Below, piece after piece: positions 48,884-56,277 of a stretch of 56,277 nucleotides of DNA; the first letter of the stretch is position 1, and every line of letters starts with the position of its first letter. Source of the DNA: Streptomyces cucumeris (lineage in GTDB: Bacteria > Actinomycetota > Actinomycetes > Streptomycetales > Streptomycetaceae); NCBI RefSeq assembly GCF_024295805.1, contig NZ_JANCLX010000004.1:366883-423159 (forward strand), read 5' to 3'. The notes beneath the pieces were generated by a model. That model had not been told where the DNA came from and did no database searches. It was given only the letters and a program-made list of their open reading frames with translations. The position numbers were made by a program, and so were the translations under genes.

Positions 48884-50374
48884 GTGTCCGCTGACAAAGT
48901 CATCCTGCACGGCCCGATCGGGGAGTTCGCCCGCCAGCTGAGCCCGTCAGACGATCTGCACGCCGAAGAGATGTATGCGGCAACCATCTCGGTGTGGTCA
49001 ACAGCAATCGCGCCCACCGTGAAGGTTCGCTCGTACCTACCGGGGGTGCGTCCGACGCTGGTGTGGACTGCGTTTGTCGGAGACCGCTGGAATCCGTCGG
49101 AAGGGATGGCGCAAACCGTGGTACGTGCACTGCGCGTGCGGGACTCCTTCACATCGCTGCAGGGGCGCCACCCAGTCAACAGCGTGGCCCACCTCTTCAG
49201 CGCGGTGGAATCAGCACGCCGCTATCCCTCCCTGCACACCTCCGCGCCGCGGAGCACGTTGCTTGAAGGTTCTCCGTTCCGAAGGACTCCGGCCGGCAAG
49301 CAGCGACTCCAGAGTGAGCTCAACCACGCGTTGCGTCAGGCGTGGGACGGCAGCAACTTCTTGTGGGTTGGCGCGAAGAAGCAGACCCCTGCCCAGCGGG
49401 AGCTGGACCGAATACCGCCCATGGTGGGAGTCCTCTGGGGAATCTCGGATGTGGGATGGAAGCAGCGCCCGTACGCACCAGGGGATGACGCCTTCTACTC
49501 CCGCTTCCTCCCGTTCAAGCTCCGCGGTCTCCCCCGCGACGGTCGCCTTGCCCAGACCGGCCCCGCTCCCGAGCTGGTCGACGCGTATGCATGGGCGATC
49601 GGAAGCCAACGGGAAGTGAAGTTGGGGCGAGCCGCAGCAGAGAAGTGGGACAAGGTCAGAGCTCTTGAGGACTCGACACTGCTAGACAGCCCGGCCCCAA
49701 GGGACGCCGCCTTCACGATCCGGGTGGGGGAGCACACCCTTCGGGTGGCAGCGGCACTCGCCGCCGCAGAGATGTCACCCGTCATCGAGCCGGACATGAT
49801 CGACGCAGCGTGGTCCCTGGTGTGGCGCTCCATTCGCGATGTCGCCGACCTCGCCCATACGGACAGCACTCTGCTTGAGGATCCCCTTGCCAAGACCAGC
49901 GTGGCCGTGCCGACCGACGTGGGCTCGGCCGACGTTCGCGTAGAGCCTTCGTGGCACGCGGAGAGCGCCGCCCCGGGCTTCCCCGATATACCTGTCCCGC
50001 GGAGAACTGCAGTAGTACAGGCCCCAGACCGAGATTCCCGGGTCACACGCCAGGTCAAAGCGTTGTACAACAACACCTGCCAGTTCTGCGGAACAATGAT
50101 CGAACTGCCGGCGCCGCTCTTCTCCTACAGCCAAGCTGCGCACATACAGGCGCTTGGAGCGCCCCACAACGGTCCCGACCGAGTCGAAAACGTGCTCTGC
50201 CTCTGTCCGAATTGTCACGTCCGCTTCGACATGGGTGCCCGCTTCCTCACTGATGCACTCCGCATCGTCGACGCGGCCACAGGCAATGATCTCGGCCCTC
50301 TGACGGTTCATGTTCAGCACCGAATCCGCCTTGAGTACGTCCGGCAGCACCGCTCCCGCTGGGCTGACAAGTAG
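48884..50374 (+). CDS. HNH nuclease with large unknown N-terminal region
   Basis: A 496-residue protein with a C-terminal HNH domain: CQFCGTMIELP, AAHIQALGAPHNGPD, then NVLCLCPNCHVRFD. Two CxxC pairs with the AHI...H core form a type of HNH seen in restriction proteins. About 390 residues before it are unknown; a helical stretch (TLRVAAALAAAEMSP...MIDAAWSLVWRSI) may be a DNA-binding or regulatory module. GTG 48884 follows GAGGAG. It lies just right of attachment copy A and is the first cargo gene. Probably a restriction-type nuclease without a methylase, so it would need to recognise modified or otherwise marked DNA. That is inference. Confidence 0.75.
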   Translation: MSADKVILHGPIGEFARQLSPSDDLHAEEMYAATISVWSTAIAPTVKVRSYLPGVRPTLVWTAFVGDRWNPSEGMAQTVVRALRVRDSFTSLQGRHPVNSVAHLFSAVESARRYPSLHTSAPRSTLLEGSPFRRTPAGKQRLQSELNHALRQAWDGSNFLWVGAKKQTPAQRELDRIPPMVGVLWGISDVGWKQRPYAPGDDAFYSRFLPFKLRGLPRDGRLAQTGPAPELVDAYAWAIGSQREVKLGRAAAEKWDKVRALEDSTLLDSPAPRDAAFTIRVGEHTLRVAAALAAAEMSPVIEPDMIDAAWSLVWRSIRDVADLAHTDSTLLEDPLAKTSVAVPTDVGSADVRVEPSWHAESAAPGFPDIPVPRRTAVVQAPDRDSRVTRQVKALYNNTCQFCGTMIELPAPLFSYSQAAHIQALGAPHNGPDRVENVLCLCPNCHVRFDMGARFLTDALRIVDAATGNDLGPLTVHVQHRIRLEYVRQHRSRWADK

Positions 50375-50446
50375 CGATCATCGCGCACCGAGCTATGTCG
50401 CTTAGGGCAAAGACGTGACTGCTGCCGACCAGCGCCAGCCCAGCCG

Positions 50447-51718
50447 TCAGAGTCTCTGGCGGCCGTTGAGGACCGTGCGGCACACGCTGCAATACATCGC
50501 CGCGTACCGCCCGTACCTGCGCATCAGCTGGCTGCACCCGGCGCATGGCCCCAGCTCCCACGTCGGGCATCTCAGCGCGGCGGAGGCGGCGGCCCGCTCG
50601 ACTGGGGTGATCCGCATCGGATCATGAGAGCCCTGTACGGGCATGCGGGGCAGGGTGAAGCCGCCAGTCGGCTGGCCTAAGTCGCGAATGGGCCGGGCGT
50701 CGCTGACGAACCAGCCTTCTTCTCCTGCCCGGCAAGTGCGGTCGATCTCCTGCTCGGCGAAGGTGATCACATCGTCGTCCTCTTCGGCCGAGGCTGGGGG
50801 AAGAGGCGTCCGTTCACCGACGATCTCCTCCCACAGCGTGCGATCGTCCAGCGATACCCACATGTGCCGACCGGCCCGGCCGTTGCCGCGGCTGGGCACG
50901 TAGACCGGGACGCTCTCCCCCGTGGCGCTCTGCAAGACCAGGTCTTCGATGTGGACTGGCCTCTTCTCAGGCACGCACAGCGCGGGCACGAACCAGTCGG
51001 CGTGAATCGCGCCACAGTGACCGGCGCCCTCACTGACGAGGCAGTGGCGGTCGCTGCTCGGTACGCACTTCCAGACCTGAAGGTGACGGTACCCGCCACG
51101 GATCACCATCTCTTTGCCATCCGCGATGTCCTTCCACGGCATGTCGTCGACGCGTGCCCACGGCGCTCGGTCGATCAGGGAGGCTGCCCGGTCCTTCGCC
51201 ACCCAGAGGGGTGTGATGCCGTGCTCCACAGCGTTGGCCGAGCGGCGGTGCACGCTGCTGGGGCTGAGGTGGTGGTACTGGATCTCCCAGCCGATCCGTA
51301 GGCCGCTGGGCCCGGCGACGACCGCGTCGGTGACGCTCCGCCGGTTGGCTACGGGAACCTCGGCCTCGGAATCCAGCCCGTACCGCATGGCGGTTTCGAC
51401 GACCCGTTCCTTCGTGGCCTTGTGCTGTGCACTCTCCGCCGGGGTCGGCTTGTGTGTGACCGGCAGGTGAGAGGCAACCAGGGGCCTTCGGCCACCCACC
51501 CTGCCTCGACGGATGAACATCCACGGAGACTTCCCGCCTGTCTCCGACTGGCACTCCCGCCCCTCGTGGTGTGCCAAGCACTCGAGCAGTTGCGGATCTC
51601 GGTCGGTGACGCGCGCGGTGATCTCGCCGAGCAGCTCCGGACGGCCCGGATGCCCGAGATCGGGTAACGACAGATTGATCTCTATGCCATATCCGGTGTG
51701 CCACACCCCATTCGCCAT
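50447..51718 (-). CDS. CoiA-like nuclease-domain protein with zinc ribbon
   Basis: A 423-residue protein. Residues about 110-200 match the competence protein CoiA/PD-(D/E)xK type: ERVVETAMRYGLDSEAEVPV, TDAVVAGPSG, then GWEIQYHHLS (the D...ExQ catalytic set), and an SVHRRSANAVEHGITPLWVAKD strand. Cysteine pairs occur at the N-terminus (CLAHHEGREC) and the C-terminus (CAGCSQLM, CSVCRTVL), the last a zinc ribbon. CoiA-like proteins occur in competence and in DNA-processing loci. ATG 51718; convergent with the HNH gene. It is the second cargo gene between the tRNA-derived repeats. Confidence 0.7.
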   Translation of the reverse strand: MANGVWHTGYGIEINLSLPDLGHPGRPELLGEITARVTDRDPQLLECLAHHEGRECQSETGGKSPWMFIRRGRVGGRRPLVASHLPVTHKPTPAESAQHKATKERVVETAMRYGLDSEAEVPVANRRSVTDAVVAGPSGLRIGWEIQYHHLSPSSVHRRSANAVEHGITPLWVAKDRAASLIDRAPWARVDDMPWKDIADGKEMVIRGGYRHLQVWKCVPSSDRHCLVSEGAGHCGAIHADWFVPALCVPEKRPVHIEDLVLQSATGESVPVYVPSRGNGRAGRHMWVSLDDRTLWEEIVGERTPLPPASAEEDDDVITFAEQEIDRTCRAGEEGWFVSDARPIRDLGQPTGGFTLPRMPVQGSHDPMRITPVERAAASAALRCPTWELGPCAGCSQLMRRYGRYAAMYCSVCRTVLNGRQRL

Positions 51719-51871
51719 TCCTCCACGATAGGAACGGCTACTGACACTCAACAGGGCGCACACCAGGGGAATATGGCGGGGCGAGCCCTTTGACACGGCC
51801 CTGCAGCGGTATCAATAGACGGGCAAACGATCGCTGACCACTGTCTCGGGAGCACAGGGGTGGGGTAACAA

Positions 51872-53029
51872 GTGACTGATCAGTCGGTATTCGTCCTGGG
51901 GAACGATCTGCAAGCTCTGGAGCCGGCCGCATTCGAGACCGAGGCGGAGTTCCAGGAGCTCCTCGCGCGCCACCCGCGGGTGCTGGATTTCGGCTCTCTG
52001 GCCGATGGCCGGCCGTTGCGGCTGGTGCTGGTAGCGCGAGAGATGGGTGTTTCGACGAGTGTGGAGAGCAGTCCGGCCTACTGGCTGGACCATCTCTTCG
52101 TCGACGCCGACGGGGTGCCGACGCTGGTGGAGGTCAAGCGGGCAAGCGACACCCGGATCCGGCGCGAGGTGGTGGGCCAGATGTTGGACTACGCGGCGAA
52201 CGGAGCACGTTACTGGCCCGCAGCGCTGCTTCAGCGCTCCTTCGAGGAGACCTGTGTCGCAGACGGCCGACTGCTGGAGGAGGCGTACGGGGAATTGCTC
52301 GGCGACCGCTCCCGGGAGGAGTTCTGGACGACGGTCGAAGAGCGACTGGCCACAGGGCAGATGCGGCTACTGTTCGTCGCGGACCGGATCCCGCTGGAGC
52401 TGAGGGCGATCGTCGAGTTCCTGAACCGGCAGATGTGGCAGACCGACGTGTACGCGGTCGAGCTGACTCAGTACCGAGGCGAAGGTGACCTCCGCGTCCT
52501 CGTCCCGCGCGTCCACGGGGAGGTCGCCACGGCAGCGAAGTTCCCGTCCGGCCGCCGCACCACGCAGCGAACCACGCGGGACGACATGGACGCGGTGATA
52601 AGGACTCGCCTCGCCCCGGAAACGAGGCGTATCGCGACCTCACTACTCGATCACGCGGCTGCCAGGGGACGGCCGGAGGGCGGTACGGCCAAGTACCCGA
52701 GCATGTCCGTCTACTACCCAGTCGCTGGCCGCCAGGTGCCGCTCTGGACGCTGTCCCTGTACGACAGCCCCGCCAAGGAGGAGCTCGCCTTCAGCTTCGG
52801 ATCGATCACCCATCACCTCGACCTCGACGCGACGGCGGCGTTCGCGGAGTCTCTGCCGGCCGTTCCCGAGCTGCAGAAGAAGCTGGAGGTGCAGCGGGAG
52901 AAGGGATACAAGGGCTGGCCGTCGGTCCCTCTGACCGCCCTGGCAGCCGAACCCGGTGCTGTGGAAGGGATCCTGGCTGCCATCCAGCAGCTCATGGAGA
53001 GCCGGGGATCGTCCGACAGTGTTGGTTGA
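51872..53029 (+). CDS. PD-(D/E)xK nuclease-family protein
   Basis: A 385-residue protein. The N-terminal nuclease domain has WLDHLFVDADGVPTLVEVKRASD: the D...E-x-K catalytic set (D in LDHLF, EVK) near residues 72-95, then a conserved REVVGQMLDYA helix. This is the form seen in DUF91/NucS-like and Holliday-type nuclease folds. The C-terminal half is mixed alpha-beta (LWTLSLYDS, TAAFAESLP) and unrecognised. GTG 51872 with no clear ribosome site. It is the last cargo gene before attachment copy B. It is complete and could cleave branched or modified DNA. Confidence 0.8.
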   Translation: MTDQSVFVLGNDLQALEPAAFETEAEFQELLARHPRVLDFGSLADGRPLRLVLVAREMGVSTSVESSPAYWLDHLFVDADGVPTLVEVKRASDTRIRREVVGQMLDYAANGARYWPAALLQRSFEETCVADGRLLEEAYGELLGDRSREEFWTTVEERLATGQMRLLFVADRIPLELRAIVEFLNRQMWQTDVYAVELTQYRGEGDLRVLVPRVHGEVATAAKFPSGRRTTQRTTRDDMDAVIRTRLAPETRRIATSLLDHAAARGRPEGGTAKYPSMSVYYPVAGRQVPLWTLSLYDSPAKEELAFSFGSITHHLDLDATAAFAESLPAVPELQKKLEVQREKGYKGWPSVPLTALAAEPGAVEGILAAIQQLMESRGSSDSVG

Positions 53030-53058
53030 GCCGGGATTCAGCCCGGTGGCCACCGCTC

Positions 53059-53080
53059 TGGTTGCAGTTTTGGTTGCATT
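53059..53080. repeat. Tandem TGGTTGCA motifs left of attachment copy B
   Basis: TGGTTGCAGTT at 53059-53069 and TGGTTGCATT at 53071-53080 form a tandem pair about 100 bases left of the copy B core. TGGTCTCATT occurs twice on the other side (53294-53315) and once left of copy A. Such paired motifs around a core resemble integrase arm-binding sites; this is inferred. Confidence 0.4.
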
Positions 53081-53176
53081 CACCCCCGTCCGGAGCCGTC
53101 CGCCGCCTGTCCAGCGAACCGCTCCGTCGCAGTTCAGAACGCCCCCGGCCTTCGCCGGACGCCCAGACGAACATTT

Positions 53177-53281
53177 GGAAAGCGTGTTGGGGGCAACCCC
53201 TCACGAGTTCGAATCTCGTATCCTCCGCCAGTGCCTCACCGGGCACGATGTCGAAGGGCCCCACCGCTCGCGGTGGGGCCC
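53177..53281 (+). repeat. attachment-site copy B: tRNA-Ser(GGA) 3' half plus terminator
   Basis: Direct repeat of copy A. The loop TTGGAAA of an anticodon arm (anticodon GGA, serine) is kept at 53176-53182, followed by the 3' stem arm, variable arm, T arm and acceptor end to 53230. A perfect 11-base terminator is at 53256-53266 with 53271-53281. The 5' part is replaced by other DNA, so recombination crossed at the anticodon loop, the usual place for this kind of integrase. Not a functional tRNA. Confidence 0.9.
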
Positions 53282-53293
53282 TTCGACGTGTCG

Positions 53294-53317
53294 TGGTCTC
53301 ATTCTTGGTCTCATTGG
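53294..53317. repeat. Tandem TGGTCTCATT motifs right of attachment copy B
   Basis: Two copies of TGGTCTCATT spaced by two bases lie 12 bases after the copy B terminator. A single copy of the same motif lies left of copy A (48563-48572). They are probably part of the attP arms of the element to the right, next to the dead integrase. Confidence 0.45.
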
Positions 53318-53381
53318 GCCCCGGAGGGGCCCCACGGCGTCTCGCCGACCTGGTCCGCGGCCCTACGGAGTATGGGCCCGG

Positions 53382-54060
53382 TCACATGCATGTAGCGCGC
53401 CCGCACCGCGCGGCGTCGCTCGGCTCCCGACCCGTGATCGCGTCCACGATCACATCCGGGAAGCCGGGCAGGAGCAGGGCCGCGCCCGCGGCGTGATGTG
53501 CATCACGAAGTCGCCCGTCGCGCACACCCGCATCCCGGAGAAGCCTCTTCCACACGTGATAGTCGGTGTTCGGGCTCAGCGGGCCACCAGTCGGCAAGGC
53601 GAAGACGTAGCCCTTGTCCTCCCAGTCCGCCCCGGCGTCCGCGCGCTCGCGGTCCTGCTCTTCCTTGTGCTTACGGAGAAGTCTGATCAGCGGGTCGGGA
53701 AGGCCGACCGTACGGCGGCCGGAGCGCGACTTCGTGTTCTTGTGCTCGCGCCTCAACAACTCGCGCTGTGGGCAGCAACCCGGCTTCCTGCCGCACGGGG
53801 TGTCGCCGCAGCCGTGGCGGTACTTCGGCCGGAGCCGGTTTCGCCGGACACAGAGATACCCAGCGTCGAGGTCTACGTCCTCCCACTGAAGACCCAGCGC
53901 TTCTCCCTGCCGGAGGCCGAGCGCCAGGGCCAGGACCCAGCGTGCGCTGTTGCGGAGTCTGGACGCCTCCAGGAGCAGGCTCCGCACCTCCTCGACGGTG
54001 TACGGCTCGACCTCTCCCTCTTCGAGCCGAGGGGCACGGGCAAGTGGGCGAAGGACAGCG
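53382..54060 (-). pseudogene. Degenerate tyrosine recombinase remnant
   Basis: A 201-residue readable frame (53382-53987) plus upstream in-frame homology (EVEPYTVEEVRSLL) that has no start. It aligns with the 8.7 kb integrase: LALGLRQGEALGLQW, HGCGDTPCGRKPG, NTDYHVWKRLL. The catalytic Arg of GLRQGE is kept, but the HxxRH box has become RDAHH and the frame stops before the tyrosine (GRATCM). It cannot be a working integrase. It lies 100 bases from attachment copy B in the expected orientation, so it once belonged to the element whose remains lie to its right. Confidence 0.88.
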
Positions 54061-54092
54061 CGGCAGCGATGACCGCTTGCACCAGCACCGCG

Positions 54093-54335
54093 TCAACGCG
54101 GCCCAAGTAGGTGCGCATGTCTACGCCCCCTCGCGGGTGTGACTGGCGGGGGGGGGATGGCGCGTGGGCCGAGTACGGCCAGCAGTTCGGCGCGCTCTGC
54201 TTCGGTAGCGGCATCCCGGTAGAGGCGGTGTGCGTCGGCCAAGGCAGTTGCGTAGTCGCCAGCTCGTACGGCGGTCTCGATCTGGCGAATCGCCTGCCGC
54301 GTCTGGGTGTGCACAAGGGACCTCCTTTCAGGCAT
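54093..54335 (-). CDS. Small helical protein of integrative-element origin
   Basis: An 80-residue protein with a helical core (TRQAIRQIETAVRAGDYATALADAHRLY) and a Pro/Arg-rich tail. It lies 57 bases after the truncated FtsK/TraB gene and just before the dead integrase, on the same strand. Small proteins of this size occur at this point in actinobacterial integrative elements, but I cannot name its family. It has an ATG and AGGAGG-like site (AAAGGAGGT) upstream, so it may still be expressed. Confidence 0.55.
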   Translation of the reverse strand: MPERRSLVHTQTRQAIRQIETAVRAGDYATALADAHRLYRDAATEAERAELLAVLGPRAIPPPPVTPARGRRHAHLLGPR

Positions 54336-54391
54336 GGCGGGGGTAGGGACATGGCGTGGATGCGGTCGCGCCGACCGTGGGATGAGCTGGG

Positions 54392-55633
54392 CTACTTGCT
54401 GGCCGGGACCGGTGACGTCAGAGCGCTCACCGGAACGGCCGGCGCATCGGGCCGGAACGGTTCCAGCGCGGGCAGGTCCGGAACGAGGTGCGCGGTATCC
54501 CGGCAGACTCCGGCAGCGTTGCCGAGCGACAGATACGGGGTGCGGATGCGGGACCAGCCGCCGGAGGTGTCCCCGGCGACCGCGAGGCCGGGCCGTTCGG
54601 GAGCGATGGCGCAGGCCGCGCCGACCGCTTCGGGGGCGATGTCGCCCAGCGCCATCTTGGCGGAGGCTTCGTCGTTCACGCGGTGGCAGACGCGGCCGGT
54701 CAGCTGAGCCCGGAGCATCGTCGCGCCCTTGCCCAGTTCCGCGCCGAACCGCTGTCCGCAGACCTCCAGGCAGATGCCTGCCGCGCGGCCGAGTTGGGCG
54801 AGCCGGATGAGCTGGGTGACCATCTCGTCCCGCCGTTCCTCATCTTTCCGCGTGGCGACGAGGAACAGCTCGGCCACCTCGTCGACGAGCAGCACCACCG
54901 GCACCGGTCGTTCGTCTTCCGGCAGGCCCCAGATGTCCGAGGTGATCTCCTCGTCCGGTGTGCTGGGCGCGATGCCCTGCCGGGCCTTGATCAAGTCGTA
55001 TCGGTCCTCCATCAGTTCAACGAGAACGGGCAGCAGGTCAGCCGCCTGTACGGGGTCGGTGGCCAGCGCCGACAGCCGGGAAGCGAACGGCGCCAGCTCC
55101 ACTCCCCGCTCGCAGTCGATCCCGACCAGCACGACCGACTGCCGGGCCAGCCCGGCTATCAGGTGCCGCAGGAACATCGACTTCCCCGACAGCGTCGCTC
55201 CCAAAGTGAGCTGGTGCGGAACGGTCCGGTAGTCGCGTACGAACGGTGTCGCGTCCTCCTTCAGCGCCACCGGCACTTTGAGGAAGCCGTCACCGGTCTT
55301 GCGTGGCATCCGTACCTTCCTGAGTACGTCGAAGCCGATCAGCCGCAGTTCGACGACACCGGGCTTCACCACCTCCACATACACGCCGTGAACTCCCCAA
55401 GCGTGTCGCAGCCGTTCGGCCGAGGCCGCCACGTCCGCCGGTTCCTGCCCCGGTGCCAGCCGCAGCCGGACACGCAGGCCGGTCGAGGTCGGGCGGATGA
55501 GCCCGCGCCGGGGCGGGACGGGGTGAACTTCCCGGTGGGTGAGCGCGTGTGTCGCCCAGGCCCGCAGCCGGGACGGCGGGACGGTCAGCCCGCAGGCATC
55601 CATGACGGATCCGTACGAGCCCAGCAGCTTCAC
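54392..55633 (-). pseudogene. 5'-truncated FtsK/SpoIIIE (TraB-type) DNA translocase
   Basis: A 413-residue remnant of the septal-type conjugative translocase of actinobacterial integrative elements. Walker A is GATLSGKSMF near residue 150, Walker B VVLLVDEVAELF, and the QRFGAEL arginine region follows. The conserved PPRRGLIRPT and GLRVRLRLAPGQEPADV segments lie before it. The N-terminal membrane helices are missing: the open frame extends upstream only to a TAG at 55745 and has no start before GTG 55633. The motor domain looks intact, but loss of membrane anchorage should prevent hexamer placement at the hyphal wall. In these elements the protein moves double-stranded DNA between cells. Confidence 0.8.
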
Positions 55634-55739
55634 CGTGGAAACCGGCAGACCGACCGTGGACCAGAACGCGGCCGGATGCCGGGCCCGGAAGTAGGCCGCC
55701 CCGCCGACCGGCAGATGGCGGCCACCTTCGCCATCTTGA

Positions 55740-55817
55740 TCAGGCTAGGAGGACCTGGGCGTCTGCCTCTCCGCCGGTGGCCCCTCGGGGAGCCGGGTGC
55801 GGTCGGCCGGTGCTCAT
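55740..55817 (-). CDS. Very short protein between rpoA' and the FtsK remnant
   Basis: A 25-codon frame (starts MSTGRPHPAP, ends DAQVLLA) with GAGGAAC-type site upstream of its ATG. Its end runs into the FtsK remnant region. It could be the start of the original transfer-gene leader, cut short by the same deletion that removed the FtsK N-terminus. No family; low confidence. Confidence 0.35.
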   Translation of the reverse strand: MSTGRPHPAPRGATGGEADAQVLLA

Positions 55818-55863
55818 CGCTGGTTCCTCTGCCTTCCTGGCCCCCCGCGACCCGGCTCAGCGT

Positions 55864-56277
55864 TCAGTACTGCTCGGTCTCCATAAAACCCGTACTCGCG
55901 TTATCGTCCGCCCCGAAGGCGTCCGCGGCGGCGGTCGGGTCGAATCCGGGCGGGCTGTCCTTGAGCGCCAGGCCCATACCGGCCAGCTTCGCCTTGACCT
56001 CGTCGATCGACTTGGCACCGAAGTTGCGGATGTCCAGCAGGTCCGCCTCGGAACGGGACAGGAGCTCACCCACCGAGTGGACGCCCTCACGCTTGAGGCA
56101 GTTGTACGAGCGGACCGTGAGCTCGAGCTCCTCGATCGGCAGCGCCATGTCGGCGGCCAGGGCGGCGTCCGTCGGGGACGGGCCCATGTCGATGCCCTCG
56201 GCGTCCACGTTCAGCTCGCGGGCCAGGCCGAACAGCTCGACCAGGGTCTTACCGGCCGACGCCATGGCATCGCGCGG
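55864..56277 (-). CDS. rpoA: RNA polymerase alpha subunit, C-terminal part (cut by window edge)
   Basis: The last 137 residues of an RNA polymerase alpha subunit. The end of the N-terminal domain ([15 protein letters not shown]) is followed by the linker and the complete C-terminal domain: [41 protein letters not shown]. It ends METEQY, as actinobacterial RpoA does. The acidic tail ([14 protein letters not shown]) differs slightly from the common DDDADAGFVETEQY form. In Streptomyces rpoA is normally followed by rplQ; here the next genes are transfer-element remnants and no rplQ is visible. The 5' part lies outside the window. It could be a second, element-borne copy or a rearranged chromosomal one. 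Confidence 0.92.
   Translation of the reverse strand, partial: PRDAMASAGKTLVELFGLARELNVDAEGIDMGPSPTDAALAADMALPIEELELTVRSYNCLKREGVHSVGELLSRSEADLLDIRNFGAKSIDEVKAKLAGMGLALKDSPPGFDPTAAADAFGADDNASTGFMETEQY

Noticed and set aside
53382..53987. Functional integrase
   Set aside because: The HxxRH box is RDAHH and the catalytic tyrosine is missing because the frame stops early.

Overview
The window reads as high-GC actinomycete DNA, almost certainly Streptomyces. Codon use is GC-rich, GTG starts and ATGA/GTGA overlaps are common, and DUF317, DUF2637, a pSAM2-style FtsK transfer gene and an RpoA tail ending METEQY are all present. It is nearly all accessory DNA. Both ends look like assembly edges: a poly-G/poly-C hairpin at 1-67 and an rpoA copy cut off at 56277.

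Region 1 (0.15-8.7 kb) is a defence island. A Septu-like pair (HNH nuclease plus ABC-type ATPase, minus strand) stands back to back with a type I restriction-modification operon in the order hsdR-hsdS-hsdM. The HsdR N-terminal nuclease centre appears degenerate. Region 2 (8.7-17.0 kb) is an integrative mobilizable element: a tyrosine integrase with a long C-terminal extension, an excisionase, an XRE regulator bracketed by two related hairpins, a DnaB/RepA-like ATPase, iteron-like repeats, an SpdB-like membrane protein, MobC and a relaxase. Region 3 (17.0-20.3 kb) holds DUF317 genes, one without a start codon, an endonuclease VII-like gene, several inverted repeats and a HAD phosphatase.

Region 4 (20.4-27.3 kb) carries tyrS and a coupled minus-strand operon: DUF4254, PLP decarboxylase, GT9-type glycosyltransferase, APH-fold kinase, GT4-type glycosyltransferase. 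Region 5 (27.8-42.9 kb) begins with a small membrane protein and a membrane-anchored Mrr nuclease. It then holds the strongest candidate for an undescribed system, an eleven-gene tightly overlapping minus-strand operon (40098 down to 29193). In order it encodes a radical SAM-like protein with a CxxCxxC motif, a short phosphoketolase, an enolase-superfamily protein, an unknown protein, a HAD protein, a methyltransferase, a creatininase-family hydrolase, a PhyH-type dioxygenase, a YrdC/Sua5-like protein, a helical unknown and an APC permease. A HAD gene, an XRE/PLD-like regulator, a NUDIX gene and an HD gene lie beyond it. The enzyme set suggests a small-molecule pathway starting from sugar phosphate; the product cannot be named from sequence.

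Region 6 (43.4-48.3 kb) has a zinc-ribbon protein, a DUF3800 protein followed by a HEPN-motif protein (a possible abortive-infection pair), and an ECF-like sigma factor with C-terminal membrane segments. Region 7 (48.7-53.2 kb) lies between two direct copies of the 3' half of tRNA-Ser(GGA) with its terminator. It carries three nuclease-type genes and no integrase, so it looks like defence cargo captured at a tRNA site. Region 8 (53.3-56.3 kb) is a decayed integrative element (dead integrase, truncated FtsK/TraB) running directly into rpoA', with no rplQ in its usual place.
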